This document shows, piece by piece, positions 42,754-51,556 of a stretch of 64,000 nt of DNA. Position 1 is the stretch's first letter. Each line of letters starts with the position of its first letter. The DNA comes from Merdibacter sp965119685 (lineage in GTDB: Bacteria; Bacillota_I; Bacilli_A; Erysipelotrichales; Erysipelotrichaceae). The notes under the pieces were generated by a model. That model was not told the DNA's origin, ran no database searches, and saw nothing but the letters and a program-made list of their open reading frames with translations. The position numbers and the translations under genes are program-made. The stretch is taken from NCBI GenBank assembly GCA_965119685.1, contig OZ221971.1:434001-498000 (forward strand), in the 5' to 3' direction.

Positions 42754-42975
42754 CAAACAAGGAGGTGCAATCAGCCCAAAGGGAGAACAGGAGCGATTGG
42801 AGCAATCATTTATCCGCTGCCGCTGAAAGCCACATAACTACGCTATTTTTTCAAAAATAATAAAATTGTATCGACCTCCATAATATAAAATAAGAGGCTG
42901 TAATAAAATACTTGGCAGCAGTCCTGTAAGACGCTTTCAATTCTTATTGAAAAATCCTTCGGTATCAACAGAAAT

Positions 42976-43001
42976 ACCGCCACCCGATCAAGAGTGGCGG
43001 T
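42976..43001 (-). terminator. Probable hairpin terminator of the toxin-antitoxin operon
   Basis: ACCGCCAC and GTGGCGGT arms with a 10-base loop, directly after the toxin stop. The T-run on the minus strand is short and interrupted. The region 42754-42975 shows no gene. Confidence 0.5.
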
Positions 43002-43004
43002 TGT

Positions 43005-43412
43005 TTACTTGTTTAAAAAATCAACGGGGAGAATAGCCGGAACTGCCGAACCGGTAAAATCTTTGGTATTGCGGGTAAGGATGTAGCCGGCCCCATTTCG
43101 TTGGGCTACAGCATCAACTACCGCATCCTCAAAATCCGGCATTGTCCGCATGAGAGCGGTGTGGATATCCATTCCCAGCACATCAGCAAAACTCACAAGC
43201 TGGGCGAGCTGTTCCATCTGTTTCTTCGCCTGCTGTAGGGACCCAAGAGATTTGCGCAGTACATAGAAAATGTCAGTGGCGGCGGATGCGGAGATCAAAC
43301 ACTCATCACCGTTTTCAATAGCCTTTCGCAGTGCTTGATAGGAATCTGCGAAGAATGGCTCTCGCTTTTGCAGAATGTCTAAGATTACATTTGTATCGAT
43401 CAGGATTCTCAT
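43005..43412 (-). CDS. PIN-domain toxin (VapC-like)
   Basis: A 135-residue PIN-domain ribonuclease. Asp6 (LIDTNVILD), a middle Glu/Asp region and the C-terminal DFEDAVVDAVA cluster supply the metal-binding acids. Such toxins cut tRNA or rRNA when freed from the antitoxin. Its start overlaps the antitoxin stop by four bases (ATGA), standard for a type II module. The module is inserted between a gene and a duplicate of that gene's tail, which suggests horizontal arrival. Confidence 0.88.
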   Translation of the reverse strand: MRILIDTNVILDILQKREPFFADSYQALRKAIENGDECLISASAATDIFYVLRKSLGSLQQAKKQMEQLAQLVSFADVLGMDIHTALMRTMPDFEDAVVDAVAQRNGAGYILTRNTKDFTGSAVPAILPVDFLNK

Positions 43413-43630
43413 TGTCTGGTCAGCCGCTCCTCCCGTATAGCTTCTTCATCCATAGCATTGTCTTGAGGAAGAACTCCAACAAGGTTATCCAGTAGTGCCA
43501 GCTTGTTTACCGTAGGGCTGGTGAGCCGGGCGATGCGCTTGCCATTTTTGGTAATGAATATGTCCTGCTTCTTTGCCATTTCCAGATATTTGCCGAGGTT
43601 AGTCTTGAATTCGGTTGCGGTTACGATCAT
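43409..43630 (-). CDS. Antitoxin (Phd/YefM-like)
   Basis: A 73-residue antitoxin. The N-terminal Phd/YefM DNA-binding fold (MIVTATEFKTNLGKYLEMA, IFITKNGKRIARLTSP) is followed by an acidic toxin-binding tail (QDNAMDEEAIREERL). The ATG at 43630 has AAGGAGG nine bases upstream; the frame is open 25 codons more without such a site. It should bind its own promoter and neutralise the PIN toxin. Confidence 0.88.
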   Translation of the reverse strand: MIVTATEFKTNLGKYLEMAKKQDIFITKNGKRIARLTSPTVNKLALLDNLVGVLPQDNAMDEEAIREERLTRQ

Positions 43631-43802
43631 AAGATGCGCCTCCTTCATGGTGTATTGTATGTTCTTCTGTATCTTTATTATATGTAAATCGAACGAAAAT
43701 GTCAATAAATCGAACGATATAGATCAGCTATAGATCAGATATGGAGAACGCTTTTTTGTTTTCCACATTGTTTTCGATATGAGGAATCGTTTTGCCATTT
43801 TT

Positions 43803-43952
43803 CTGCGGTGCGATCATCTTATAGGCAGCTGGAAACGATTGTTAGAGAAAGAGAGGCAGTCTTGAGCATGAGCGAAACAAGGATGCGGCTGCACTTTTGA
43901 AGATTGGCTGCAGTGTTTGCAAAGTATTTTTATACATGAGCGAAATAAAAAA
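43803..43952 (+). repeat. Direct repeat B (partial copy of antiporter 3' end)
   Basis: Positions 43824-43952 repeat 42625-42753 (7 of 129 differ, all transitions). Positions 43803-43822 repeat 42549-42568 exactly, and the 56 bases between are missing in this copy. It is a non-functional tail fragment upstream of the collagen-like gene. The A copy still belongs to an intact gene. Confidence 0.9.
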
Positions 43953-44038
43953 GAATCCAAACAGGTGGGTGCGCCCAGACCGTTTTCCTTTTTCTTCATA
44001 AGCTGGATTGAATCGAAAGAGCAGAAGGAGGGAGCAAA

Positions 44039-45655
44039 TTGAATTTCAATAGACGGAAATTCGGATGTGAGCCGGAATGCACAACATTCGACAAAGAAAA
44101 CTGCTGGGACTGCGAGTGTAACTGCATGTGCCAGCCATGTGAGTGCTGTGTTGGTGCAACCGGCCCAAGGGGACCGAGAGGGCATGACGGAAGACAGGGC
44201 GAGCGTGGACCGCAGGGGATTCAGGGGCCGTATGGCCCACAGGGTCCAAGAGGAGAAAAGGGAGCAACAGGCGCTACGGGGCCGACGGGGCCAACCGGTC
44301 CGACAGGTGCTACGGGAGCTAACGGAGCAACAGGTGCGACAGGGGCAACCGGATTACAGGGAGCAACAGGTGCGATGGGACCTAGCGGTGTTACCGGCGC
44401 AACGGGCGCAATTGGACCGACGGGACCAACCGGCGCTCAGGGAGTGATGGGACCGAGTGGGAATACAGGCCCTACCGGTCCAACGGGACCAGCCGGACCA
44501 ACCGGTCCACAGGGAGAACAGGGAGTGCAGGGTCCGCAAGGACCACAGGGTTTTGCAGGAGTTACCGGCGCAACTGGTCCTACCGGTCCGACAGGCCCAA
44601 CAGGTGCAACAGGGCCAACAGGCATCTCCGGGGTAACGGGAGCGACTGGCCCGATGGGTCCAACAGGTGTGACAGGAGCAACCGGACCACAAGGTATTCA
44701 AGGAATCACTGGAGTCACCGGAGCAACCGGACCTACCGGACCACAAGGTCCGACCGGCGCAACTGGTCCGACAGGCTTGCAAGGGGAACAAGGCCCACAG
44801 GGAATGCAGGGAATTATTGGACCTACGGGTCCAACCGGACCAACGGGGGCAACCGGTTTGCAGGGATTTGCAGGTGTTACCGGTGCAACGGGCGCAACAG
44901 GACCAGCCGGCACTGTTGGCGCGACCGGAGCTACTGGCCCGACGGGCCCAATCGGTCCACAGGGCATCACAGGTCCTGCCGGTCCAACCGGTCCAACAGG
45001 TCCGCAGGGAACTCAAGGCGTCACCGGTCCTACTGGCCCAACCGGTTCGCAAGGTCCACAAGGAATCCAAGGAGCTACTGGTACCACTGGTGCAACGGGA
45101 GCGACCGGGGTCACCGGTCCAACGGGTCCAACCGGAAGCACTGGTCCAACTGGTCCAACGGGAGCTACCGGTCCGACCGGATTGCAAGGCCCTACCGGTG
45201 CAACAGGTGCAACAGGCGCAACCGGAGCCACCGGCGCAGCAGGAACGCAGGCCGAATCACTAGCCGCTGCCAATGACAACGATACCACTGTCTCCGCTAA
45301 CGGCTTGCTGAACTTCTTTCAAAACCTAGCGGAAAACGGAACGGCAGTCACGCATACGGTCGGTTCCCCATTCTTTGAGATCACGCAGCCGGGTCTCTAT
45401 GAGGTATCCTATCAGACGACCGCCAGCTTTCCAAGCGGTTCCTATCCGGTAACAGTGGAAACCGTAGTCGTCTTTGACGGCGATACTGTTCCTCATACGC
45501 AGGACAGCGCAAGAATCATTTCCGCTACCGACAGCGAGCTGCTCAGCGGAAGCGCCATGTTTAACGCGACGAAAGCGTCCACTCTGTTCCTGCGCAACAC
45601 ACTTGCCGGTACGCATTTCAATGACAGCATTTTGATGATCAGAAAGATTTCCTGA
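44039..45655 (+). CDS. Collagen-like repeat protein with C-terminal BclA-type domain
   Basis: A 538-residue protein. A Cys-rich N-terminus (eleven Cys in residues 9-37, including CECNCMCQPCECC) has no signal peptide. About 360 residues of G-x-y repeats follow, dominated by GPT and GAT triplets. The C-terminal domain of about 135 residues (SPFFEITQPGLYEVSYQTTA) resembles the trimerising C1q/TNF-like head of BclA-type exosporium proteins. The start is TTG at 44039 with AAGGAGGGA seven bases upstream. Thr-rich collagen repeats are usually glycosylated, and a glycosyltransferase gene follows directly. Candidate surface or spore-coat filament; absence of a signal peptide favours a spore-associated location. 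Confidence 0.88.
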   Translation: MNFNRRKFGCEPECTTFDKENCWDCECNCMCQPCECCVGATGPRGPRGHDGRQGERGPQGIQGPYGPQGPRGEKGATGATGPTGPTGPTGATGANGATGATGATGLQGATGAMGPSGVTGATGAIGPTGPTGAQGVMGPSGNTGPTGPTGPAGPTGPQGEQGVQGPQGPQGFAGVTGATGPTGPTGPTGATGPTGISGVTGATGPMGPTGVTGATGPQGIQGITGVTGATGPTGPQGPTGATGPTGLQGEQGPQGMQGIIGPTGPTGPTGATGLQGFAGVTGATGATGPAGTVGATGATGPTGPIGPQGITGPAGPTGPTGPQGTQGVTGPTGPTGSQGPQGIQGATGTTGATGATGVTGPTGPTGSTGPTGPTGATGPTGLQGPTGATGATGATGATGAAGTQAESLAAANDNDTTVSANGLLNFFQNLAENGTAVTHTVGSPFFEITQPGLYEVSYQTTASFPSGSYPVTVETVVVFDGDTVPHTQDSARIISATDSELLSGSAMFNATKASTLFLRNTLAGTHFNDSILMIRKIS

Positions 45656-45660
45656 TTGAT

Positions 45661-45682
45661 AAGCCGCGCTGACCCGCGGCTT
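45661..45682 (+). terminator. Short hairpin between collagen-like and glycosyltransferase genes
   Basis: AAGCCGCG and CGCGGCTT with a 6-base loop, followed by only TTACAT. It may attenuate transcription into the glycosyltransferase gene or stabilise the upstream mRNA end rather than fully terminate. Confidence 0.5.
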
Positions 45683-45700
45683 TACATAAGGAGGCAAAAG

Positions 45701-46774
45701 ATGATTACTGTCAGTGTCGCTTTGATCGCGAAAGATGAGGAGGCAGTCATCCGCCGGTGCTTGAGCGGTGTCCGGTGCTTCGCTGATGAAATCATCGTCG
45801 TCGATACCGGCTCTAAAGACCGCACTGCGGAAATTTCCCGGGAAATGGGCGCACAGCTTTACGATTTCCCATGGCAGGACGATTTTGCCGCTGCCCGCAA
45901 TTTTTCTTTTTCTAAAGCGACGATGGAATACATCTTTTGGCTGGATGCCGACGATGTCATCGACGAGGAAAATCAAAACAAGCTGTCAGAGCTTAAAGCG
46001 CAGCTGACAAGCGACGTGGACGTCGTAATGATGCGCTACGAAATGGCACATGCGTCAGGAGAAGCGCCTCTCGTCTTTGAACGGGAGCGCCTGTTGCGAC
46101 GCGATCGGCATTTTCACTGGCAGGGACGTGTGCATGAAAGCATCGAAATCAGCGGAAAAATCTTACACAGCGATGTGACGATCTGCCATCGCAAAGAGGT
46201 TGTCAACGATCCGCATCGCAATCTGCGCATCTTTGAAACGATGCAAAAGCAACATGAGACATTTACGCCGCGGGACGTCTATTATCATGCCCGCGAGCTG
46301 TTTTGGCACGAACGCTACGAAGAAGCCATTCACCGCTATAAGCAGTTTTTAAACACAGATGGCTGGGTCGAGGATCAGGTGCAGGCATGCTATGATCTGG
46401 GCGTTTGTTATCTCAAATGCCAGCAGCGGACGCAGGCGCTGCACGCCTATCTGCACAGCTTTGCCTATGCGCTTCCCACCAGCCGCATCTGCAATGCGAT
46501 CGGCTTTTGGTTGATCGACGAGCAGCGATATGCGCAGGCGGTGTACTGGTATGAGCAGGCGTTGCGCTCTCATCATCGCGGCGGCTTTGAAAATGAGGAC
46601 GAGCATTATTTTCTTCCCGCTTTGCAAAGCGCGATATGCTATTACTATCTTAATGAGCACGCGCTGGCAAGGGCATGGTTTGCACGTGCCAGACAGGTGC
46701 ATCCGACACATCCGCTGATTTTGAAAAACGAACGGTTCTTCCAAGCGGAAGCTGACAGTGCACAAGACGAGTAA
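45701..46774 (+). CDS. Glycosyltransferase family 2 with TPR-like C-terminus
   Basis: A 357-residue cytoplasmic enzyme. The GT-A domain covers about residues 1-215 (SVALIAKDEEAVIRRCL at the N-terminus, VVDTGSKDRT, and the metal-binding FWLDADDV). A helical repeat region of TPR type follows (DVYYHARELFWHERYEEAIHR, YDLGVCYLKCQ, YWYEQALRS). This SunS/WaaE-like form often modifies proteins. The ATG at 45701 has AGGAGG six bases upstream. It lies 45 bases after the collagen-like gene, as sgtA lies beside bclA3 in Clostridioides difficile, so it probably glycosylates the Thr residues of the repeats. Confidence 0.88.
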   Translation: MITVSVALIAKDEEAVIRRCLSGVRCFADEIIVVDTGSKDRTAEISREMGAQLYDFPWQDDFAAARNFSFSKATMEYIFWLDADDVIDEENQNKLSELKAQLTSDVDVVMMRYEMAHASGEAPLVFERERLLRRDRHFHWQGRVHESIEISGKILHSDVTICHRKEVVNDPHRNLRIFETMQKQHETFTPRDVYYHARELFWHERYEEAIHRYKQFLNTDGWVEDQVQACYDLGVCYLKCQQRTQALHAYLHSFAYALPTSRICNAIGFWLIDEQRYAQAVYWYEQALRSHHRGGFENEDEHYFLPALQSAICYYYLNEHALARAWFARARQVHPTHPLILKNERFFQAEADSAQDE

Positions 46775-46981
46775 AGCGAATACGAAGGAAGATGAAATAA
46801 AGAAGCTGTGAAGATACCCCTTAAAAGCCTTTTTTCTTATATCTATCGATTCCTCAAGCATCCCACAGAGATGCATGGCAAAAGCAAGCGGTCATAGGGG
46901 GATGTATGAAATGCAGGAAAAGAAAAAGCCGTGCCCGCCCGGTTTCCGCTTGGAAGCCCGTCAGACAAGCACAGCTGCATT

Positions 46982-47635
46982 TTACTGTTTTTGATAATCG
47001 CGGGGACCGAAGATGTCCGATCCAATCCGCACCATGTTGGAGCCATGCATCACGGCGATCTGCCAGTCTGCACTCATTCCCATCGACAGAAAGCGAATGC
47101 CTTCGCCAAAGCGCTCCTGCGCCTGCAGATACAGTTGGTGCATCTCTTTAAAACAAGCCGCAATGCGATCCTGATCCGCTGTGTTAGGCCCGACACACAT
47201 CAGCCCCTGCACATCGATATGCGCAAATGACTGCCGGCAGACGTCGATGGCGTCCAGCACCTCCTCCTTGGCAAAACCGGTCTTGTTTTCCTCTTTCGAG
47301 ATGTTGACTTGCGCCAGCACCGCGATCGTCTTGTCCAGCTTGGCCGCCTGCTTTTCGATCTCCTTTGCCAAAGTGAGAGAATCCAGACTTTGTATCATAT
47401 CGACATAAGGCAGCACCTGTTTCACCTTGTTGCGCTGCAAATGTCCGATCATGTGCCAATGATAATTCGGGTCATATTTAGCCGCGATCTCCTGCACCTT
47501 ATTCTCTCCGAAGATCGTGCATCCCGCCGCATGGGCCTCATCGATCTCCTGCTTTGTGCGCGTTTTGCTGACGGCGACCAATGTCACATGCTTTGGCAAG
47601 GCCGCTTGAATTTGCCGATAGCGTTCCAGATTCAT
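46982..47635 (-). CDS. YggS/PLPBP family pyridoxal phosphate homeostasis protein
   Basis: A 217-residue single-domain alanine-racemase-fold protein that binds pyridoxal 5'-phosphate through the Lys in LVAVSKTRT and helps balance vitamin B6 pools. Other landmarks are FGENKVQE, WHMIGHLQRNK, LMCVGPNT and LSMGMSADWQIAV, with the phosphate-binding RIGSDIFGPR at the end. The ATG at 47635 is preceded by GAAGGATG. In many Bacillota it sits by the division gene sepF, but not here. 46775-46981 shows no gene with support. Confidence 0.93.
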   Translation of the reverse strand: MNLERYRQIQAALPKHVTLVAVSKTRTKQEIDEAHAAGCTIFGENKVQEIAAKYDPNYHWHMIGHLQRNKVKQVLPYVDMIQSLDSLTLAKEIEKQAAKLDKTIAVLAQVNISKEENKTGFAKEEVLDAIDVCRQSFAHIDVQGLMCVGPNTADQDRIAACFKEMHQLYLQAQERFGEGIRFLSMGMSADWQIAVMHGSNMVRIGSDIFGPRDYQKQ

Positions 47636-47684
47636 ACGATCATCCTTCTTTCTGCATCTATGATACACCAAAGTGAGAAAAAGT

Positions 47685-47724
47685 ACAAAACCCCGGCTTC
47701 ACATCATCATTGCCGGGGTTTTGT
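47685..47724 (-). terminator. Terminator after PRD regulator
   Basis: ACAAAACCCCGGC and GCCGGGGTTTTGT arms with a 14-base loop. On the minus strand the run TACTTTTTCTC follows. It separates the regulator at 47800 from the PLP homeostasis gene. Confidence 0.8.
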
Positions 47725-47799
47725 ATTGCAAATATGTAAAGACAAAGGTCATGCGCTGAGTGTCTTGCTTAACGCTTTTATGATGCGAAAGCGGCATGC

Positions 47800-49710
47800 T
47801 TAAAGCAGAGCGACCATCGTTTGGATGAAGGATTCATAATCCTGACAGGCGAGAATTTTCTTAAGATTTTCACTGTCGCTTAAGATCATCGTAATGGAAT
47901 CATAAATCTCATTGAAAATATGCCGGTCGTTCTTGTTAAAGCTCAGCATGAGGACAAAATATACGTCGTGCTCTTTCCAGTGAATGGCCTCCTCGCTGAT
48001 GAGGATGTTCATCCCGGTCTTTTTCGCATACATCTTCATCGCATGCGGAATGGCAAAGCTGCCGAAAGCCGTCGTCGACAGTTCCTCCCGCTCGAGCACA
48101 TCCTTTTGGAAAGAGGCGTTGACATAGCCTTTGCGCCGCATCTTCTCTACCATGTAGTGAATGCACGCTACCTCATCGCGCAGCCCGTTTCGCCGCTCGA
48201 AGAAATCAGGGATGATCAGTTCCCGCAGATATTCCTCAAATTCCTTTTTTTTCTTCTTCTTTTTTAAGTCTGTCAACTCATTGCGCAGCAGCTCTTGATC
48301 TTTTTTGGTAAAAAACAGCTGGATGGTAATCAACGGCAGATTGGTCGGTCTGGAGAGGGGGATCGTCGATATCAGCAGGTCGGCGTCCTTGACTTTATCC
48401 AACTCACTTTCATCTGTCAGAATGTATTTGATTAACAGATTCTGCGCGAAATGGCGGTTGATCATATCGGTGATACGCAGGTTGATGTCATAGTAATTGG
48501 GACAATAGAGGATGGCGGTGATCTTCGTCGTCAGATCACGCTGTGCCTCCAGCGTACTTCCCAGATGAAAGGCGATATAGGCGATTTCGTCATCGTTGAT
48601 CGTGATCCCCATCTGCTCTTGAATGATGCGCGCCATATTGACGCTGGCGTCATAGATCAGCGGACTGCTCGATTTCATGCTGTCTGTCAGCGGATTCTTG
48701 GAAAAATAATCATTTTTGGAACGCACGAGCAGATTGTGAATATGCAGGGCAAAACGAATGAGAAATTCCGGTTCGCTCAAGTCGATATAATAGAAAGCGT
48801 TGATATCGGAGATCAGCAGCTGCACCAAATCGAGACAGTCTTTGCCCACAAAGGTTTCCAGATTATCCAGGTTGATGCTTTTGTAATCGATCGTGGTCGC
48901 TCTGGAGATGATGAGCAGGGTCATTTCATAGATTTCCGCATCGCTGAAAGTGATGTGGAAATGCTCCTCAAAGCGATGGGCGATCTCCGTAGCCAGTTCA
49001 TACTCGTGCAAGCGGACATCCGGCAGTGTACGAATATCCTGTGTGTTGATATTGTTGTTGCGGATGCGGTCGATCGCGATGGTGACATGCAGCACCAGAT
49101 TGATTAAAGAGTAGTCGTTGATGAAATAGTGGTATTTGTCGAAAATTTCTAATATCGTGGCGCGAATGAAGCTGATGTCGATATCCACAAAGGCATTTTG
49201 AATGGATTTCAGGTTGACGAAGTTCACATTGCTTTCGTCATAGAGAATCGAGCTCAGCAGCTTGCGCTTGTTTTTTTCCAATCCCGTGCAGGCAACCAAA
49301 TCACCCTTTGTCGTCAGGGTGAGGTCAAAGGCCTGCAGCTTTTTCTTCACCTTGTTTAATTCGTTTTTCAGTGTGGATAGAGAGATATATAGCTCATCGC
49401 AGAGATCGTAAACATCCAAAGCGGCGGCGCTGTTATGATGAATCAGCTGATTGATAATATAGGAAACACGCTCATCGGAGTTCTGGGGAATGTGATTGAC
49501 GTTGTTGAGCAGCAGCTGCTGTGCTTTTTGTTTGTCGATGCTGTATCCCTCATAGGAAGAGTGGATCGTTCCCGGCAGCTCATCGTTAATATCATGCACA
49601 TAGGTCTTGATCGTACGCACGGACACACCTAAAGCGTCGGCCAAAACGGCTGACGTGGCGGACTGTGTCTGCAAGAGCAGTTGGATGAGCTTTTTCTTTT
49701 TTGATTTCAT
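47800..49710 (-). CDS. PRD-domain transcriptional regulator with IIA domain
   Basis: A 636-residue regulator of the BglG/MtlR type: N-terminal helix-turn-helix (SAVLADALGVSVRTIKTYVH), a second helix-turn-helix (DLCDELYISLSTLKNELN), two PRD domains, a IIB-like segment with a Lys-rich stretch (KKKKKK around residue 485), and a IIA-like domain with the phospho-His in FGSFAIPHAM. GGAG lies seven bases before the ATG. It is divergent from the PTS-GH1 cluster starting at 49947 and probably activates it. Three GCACCG hexamers lie in the shared spacer. Confidence 0.88.
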   Translation of the reverse strand: MKSKKKKLIQLLLQTQSATSAVLADALGVSVRTIKTYVHDINDELPGTIHSSYEGYSIDKQKAQQLLLNNVNHIPQNSDERVSYIINQLIHHNSAAALDVYDLCDELYISLSTLKNELNKVKKKLQAFDLTLTTKGDLVACTGLEKNKRKLLSSILYDESNVNFVNLKSIQNAFVDIDISFIRATILEIFDKYHYFINDYSLINLVLHVTIAIDRIRNNNINTQDIRTLPDVRLHEYELATEIAHRFEEHFHITFSDAEIYEMTLLIISRATTIDYKSINLDNLETFVGKDCLDLVQLLISDINAFYYIDLSEPEFLIRFALHIHNLLVRSKNDYFSKNPLTDSMKSSSPLIYDASVNMARIIQEQMGITINDDEIAYIAFHLGSTLEAQRDLTTKITAILYCPNYYDINLRITDMINRHFAQNLLIKYILTDESELDKVKDADLLISTIPLSRPTNLPLITIQLFFTKKDQELLRNELTDLKKKKKKKEFEEYLRELIIPDFFERRNGLRDEVACIHYMVEKMRRKGYVNASFQKDVLEREELSTTAFGSFAIPHAMKMYAKKTGMNILISEEAIHWKEHDVYFVLMLSFNKNDRHIFNEIYDSITMILSDSENLKKILACQDYESFIQTMVALL

Positions 49711-49752
49711 GTGATTTCTCCAATCCTACATCTCTAGCTCGTGATGATAAGC

Positions 49753-49847
49753 CGGTGCTTTTCTACTTAAATAATTCTACTGTTTATAGCGGGTAAAAAT
49801 CTAACAGACTTTTGCACCGCCTCACAGGCAGTTAATTATCTGCACCG
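49753..49847. promoter_or_regulatory. Possible operator half-sites in divergent spacer
   Basis: The hexamer GCACCG occurs at 49814-49819 and 49842-49847, and inverted at 49753-49758, within the 236-base region between the PRD regulator and its PTS operon. The TTTCC-N9-GGAAA box of the other locus is absent here. A CATAAT near 49889 may be the -10 of the PTS promoter. Function is not shown. Confidence 0.3.
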
Positions 49848-49946
49848 GGGGAAGGGCAAAACTCGGATGGAAACGGGGAAGAAAAGTTTGCATAATAAGG
49901 GCGAAAGGACGGGAAAAGCCCGTCAGATAAGAAAGGATGAAGAAAC

Positions 49947-50258
49947 ATGAAAAAACTGAATGTCTTGCTGGTATGCGGATCCGGCGCCAGCTCCGGCTTT
50001 ATGGCCGCCAACATGCGTAAGGCCGCGTCCAAGCAGGGACTGGAGGTCGACATCAAAGCACGCAGCGAATCGGAGATCGAAAACTACATCGACGAGATTG
50101 ACGCGCTGATGGTCGGACCGCACCTCGCCTATATTATGGATGAGGTCGAGGAGTACACACACGGCAACGACGTCAAGGTCATTCTGATGAAGCCGGAGTA
50201 TTACTCCACGCTCAACGGGGAAAAAGCCATCGAGCATCTGATGGAAGAAATGAAGTAA
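49947..50258 (+). CDS. PTS system lactose/cellobiose-family EIIB subunit
   Basis: A 103-residue IIB with phospho-Cys10 in VLLVCGSGASSGFMA and the DALMVGPHLAY segment typical of the CelA family. It is the first gene of the IIB-IIC-IIA-GH1 cluster. An AGGATG-like site precedes the ATG. Compared with the IIB at 38431 the P-loop reads CGSGASSG rather than CNAGMSSS, so the two belong to different subgroups and probably different sugars. Confidence 0.93.
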   Translation: MKKLNVLLVCGSGASSGFMAANMRKAASKQGLEVDIKARSESEIENYIDEIDALMVGPHLAYIMDEVEEYTHGNDVKVILMKPEYYSTLNGEKAIEHLMEEMK

Positions 50259-50285
50259 TCAGTAACAGAGGGGAGAGTTGAACAG

Positions 50286-51533
50286 ATGCAAAAATTGATT
50301 AACTGGCTGGAGGTCAGCTTTGCGCCGAAGATGAACAAGATCGCGCATAACATCTGGGTCGTCACCATCAAGGACTCGGTGTTGCAGATTCTGCCGTTCA
50401 TCCTGTTAGGTTCTATTTTCTGTGTCGGCGCTGTCATTGAAAACTGGGTAACGCTGCCGTTCTCGTTCTGGACGCCGTTTGGCTGGACGATGGGAATGGT
50501 ATCCGTACTTGTCGCATTCTTAATTCCGTTTAATTTCTGTGAGAAGAAGCGCCTGCGCAAGCAGCGTTTGATCGCCGGTGCTACCGGATTGATCCTGTTC
50601 TTTATTTCCATTACACCGGAATTGATCGCCGAGGGAGCTCCGGGCTTTGGCTCCAGCGCATTCGGTGCCGGCGGTATGTTCTGTGCGATGGCAACCGGTA
50701 TCATTACCAGCATCGTATTCAATCTGTTTGGCAAGTTCTCGTTCTTTAAGGAAGACAGCGCCATTCCGGATTTCGTACGTCAGTGGTTCGATGCACTGCT
50801 GCCGATCGGTATTGTCATCTTTGCCGGATTTATCGTTGTTCAGGTATGCAATGTCAACCTGTATCAGATCATCACTTCGATCTTCATGCCGCTGTCTGAT
50901 CTGTGTAATACATGGTATGGCTTTATCTTGATGAACTTCATCACTTGCTTTATCTACTCCATGGGTATTTCTTCATGGGTATTGACGCCGGCAACGGAGC
51001 CGGTGAAGCTGGCAAGCATCACTGCAAACATCGCTATGGCAGCTGCAGGTACGGCAACGGCGGCAAATCTGAACATGTTTACCGAATCGCTGATCTATTG
51101 CACATATCTGTGGTGGGGCGGTATCGCTTGTACCTTGCCGTTAGTCGTCATGCTGGCTTTCTCCAAATCGAGAAAACTGAAGGCGCTGGGACGTGCCTGT
51201 GTCGGACCGGCTGTGTTCAATATCAATGAGCCTGTCATCTTCGGCTGCGTGGCATGGAACCCGATCATGATGCTGCCGATGTGGATTATCGGTATCGTAC
51301 TGCCTGCGATTACATGGATCGGATGTAAGGTGATCGCATTTGCGCCGATCAATACCATTCAGTTTGACCTCTGGTATTGCCCATTCGGTATCTCTACATG
51401 GATCGCTTCTCAGGGTTCAATCGCCGCTATTATTCTGGCATTGATCTGCTTAGCGGTTGCGACAGTCATCTGGTATCCGTTCTTTAAGGCATACGAGAAA
51501 CAGTGTGTGACGGAAGAAGCAAACGAAGGATAA
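50286..51533 (+). CDS. PTS system lactose/cellobiose-family EIIC (permease)
   Basis: A 415-residue membrane channel with about ten hydrophobic segments and the FNINEPVIFGCVAWNPIMML loop of the family. It has an unfused architecture, with IIB upstream (27-base gap) and IIA downstream (23 bases). GAGGGGAG lies upstream of the ATG. It supplies the phosphorylated glycosides for the four GH1 enzymes that follow. Confidence 0.93.
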   Translation: MQKLINWLEVSFAPKMNKIAHNIWVVTIKDSVLQILPFILLGSIFCVGAVIENWVTLPFSFWTPFGWTMGMVSVLVAFLIPFNFCEKKRLRKQRLIAGATGLILFFISITPELIAEGAPGFGSSAFGAGGMFCAMATGIITSIVFNLFGKFSFFKEDSAIPDFVRQWFDALLPIGIVIFAGFIVVQVCNVNLYQIITSIFMPLSDLCNTWYGFILMNFITCFIYSMGISSWVLTPATEPVKLASITANIAMAAAGTATAANLNMFTESLIYCTYLWWGGIACTLPLVVMLAFSKSRKLKALGRACVGPAVFNINEPVIFGCVAWNPIMMLPMWIIGIVLPAITWIGCKVIAFAPINTIQFDLWYCPFGISTWIASQGSIAAIILALICLAVATVIWYPFFKAYEKQCVTEEANEG

Positions 51534-51556
51534 AAGGAAAGAGAGGCTGATTACGT

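Noticed and set aside
42895..42915. GAGGCTGTAATAAAA as a further end of the palindromic repeat
   Set aside because: Only partial similarity to GGGGCTGTAACGAA and no matching interior or second end.
44354..45187. Long antisense frames within the collagen-like gene, rich in Pro/Val or Ser/Trp
   Set aside because: They arise from the triplet repeats on the other strand and have no ribosome site; the plus-strand collagen frame explains them.
44150..45240. Many short DNA repeats that could look like a CRISPR array
   Set aside because: The repeats are irregular triplets coding for G-x-y; there are no constant spacers and no cas genes nearby.
46906..47151. Short plus-strand frame over the start of the PLP homeostasis gene region
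   Set aside because: It mostly overlaps that well-supported gene in antisense and shows no family resemblance.
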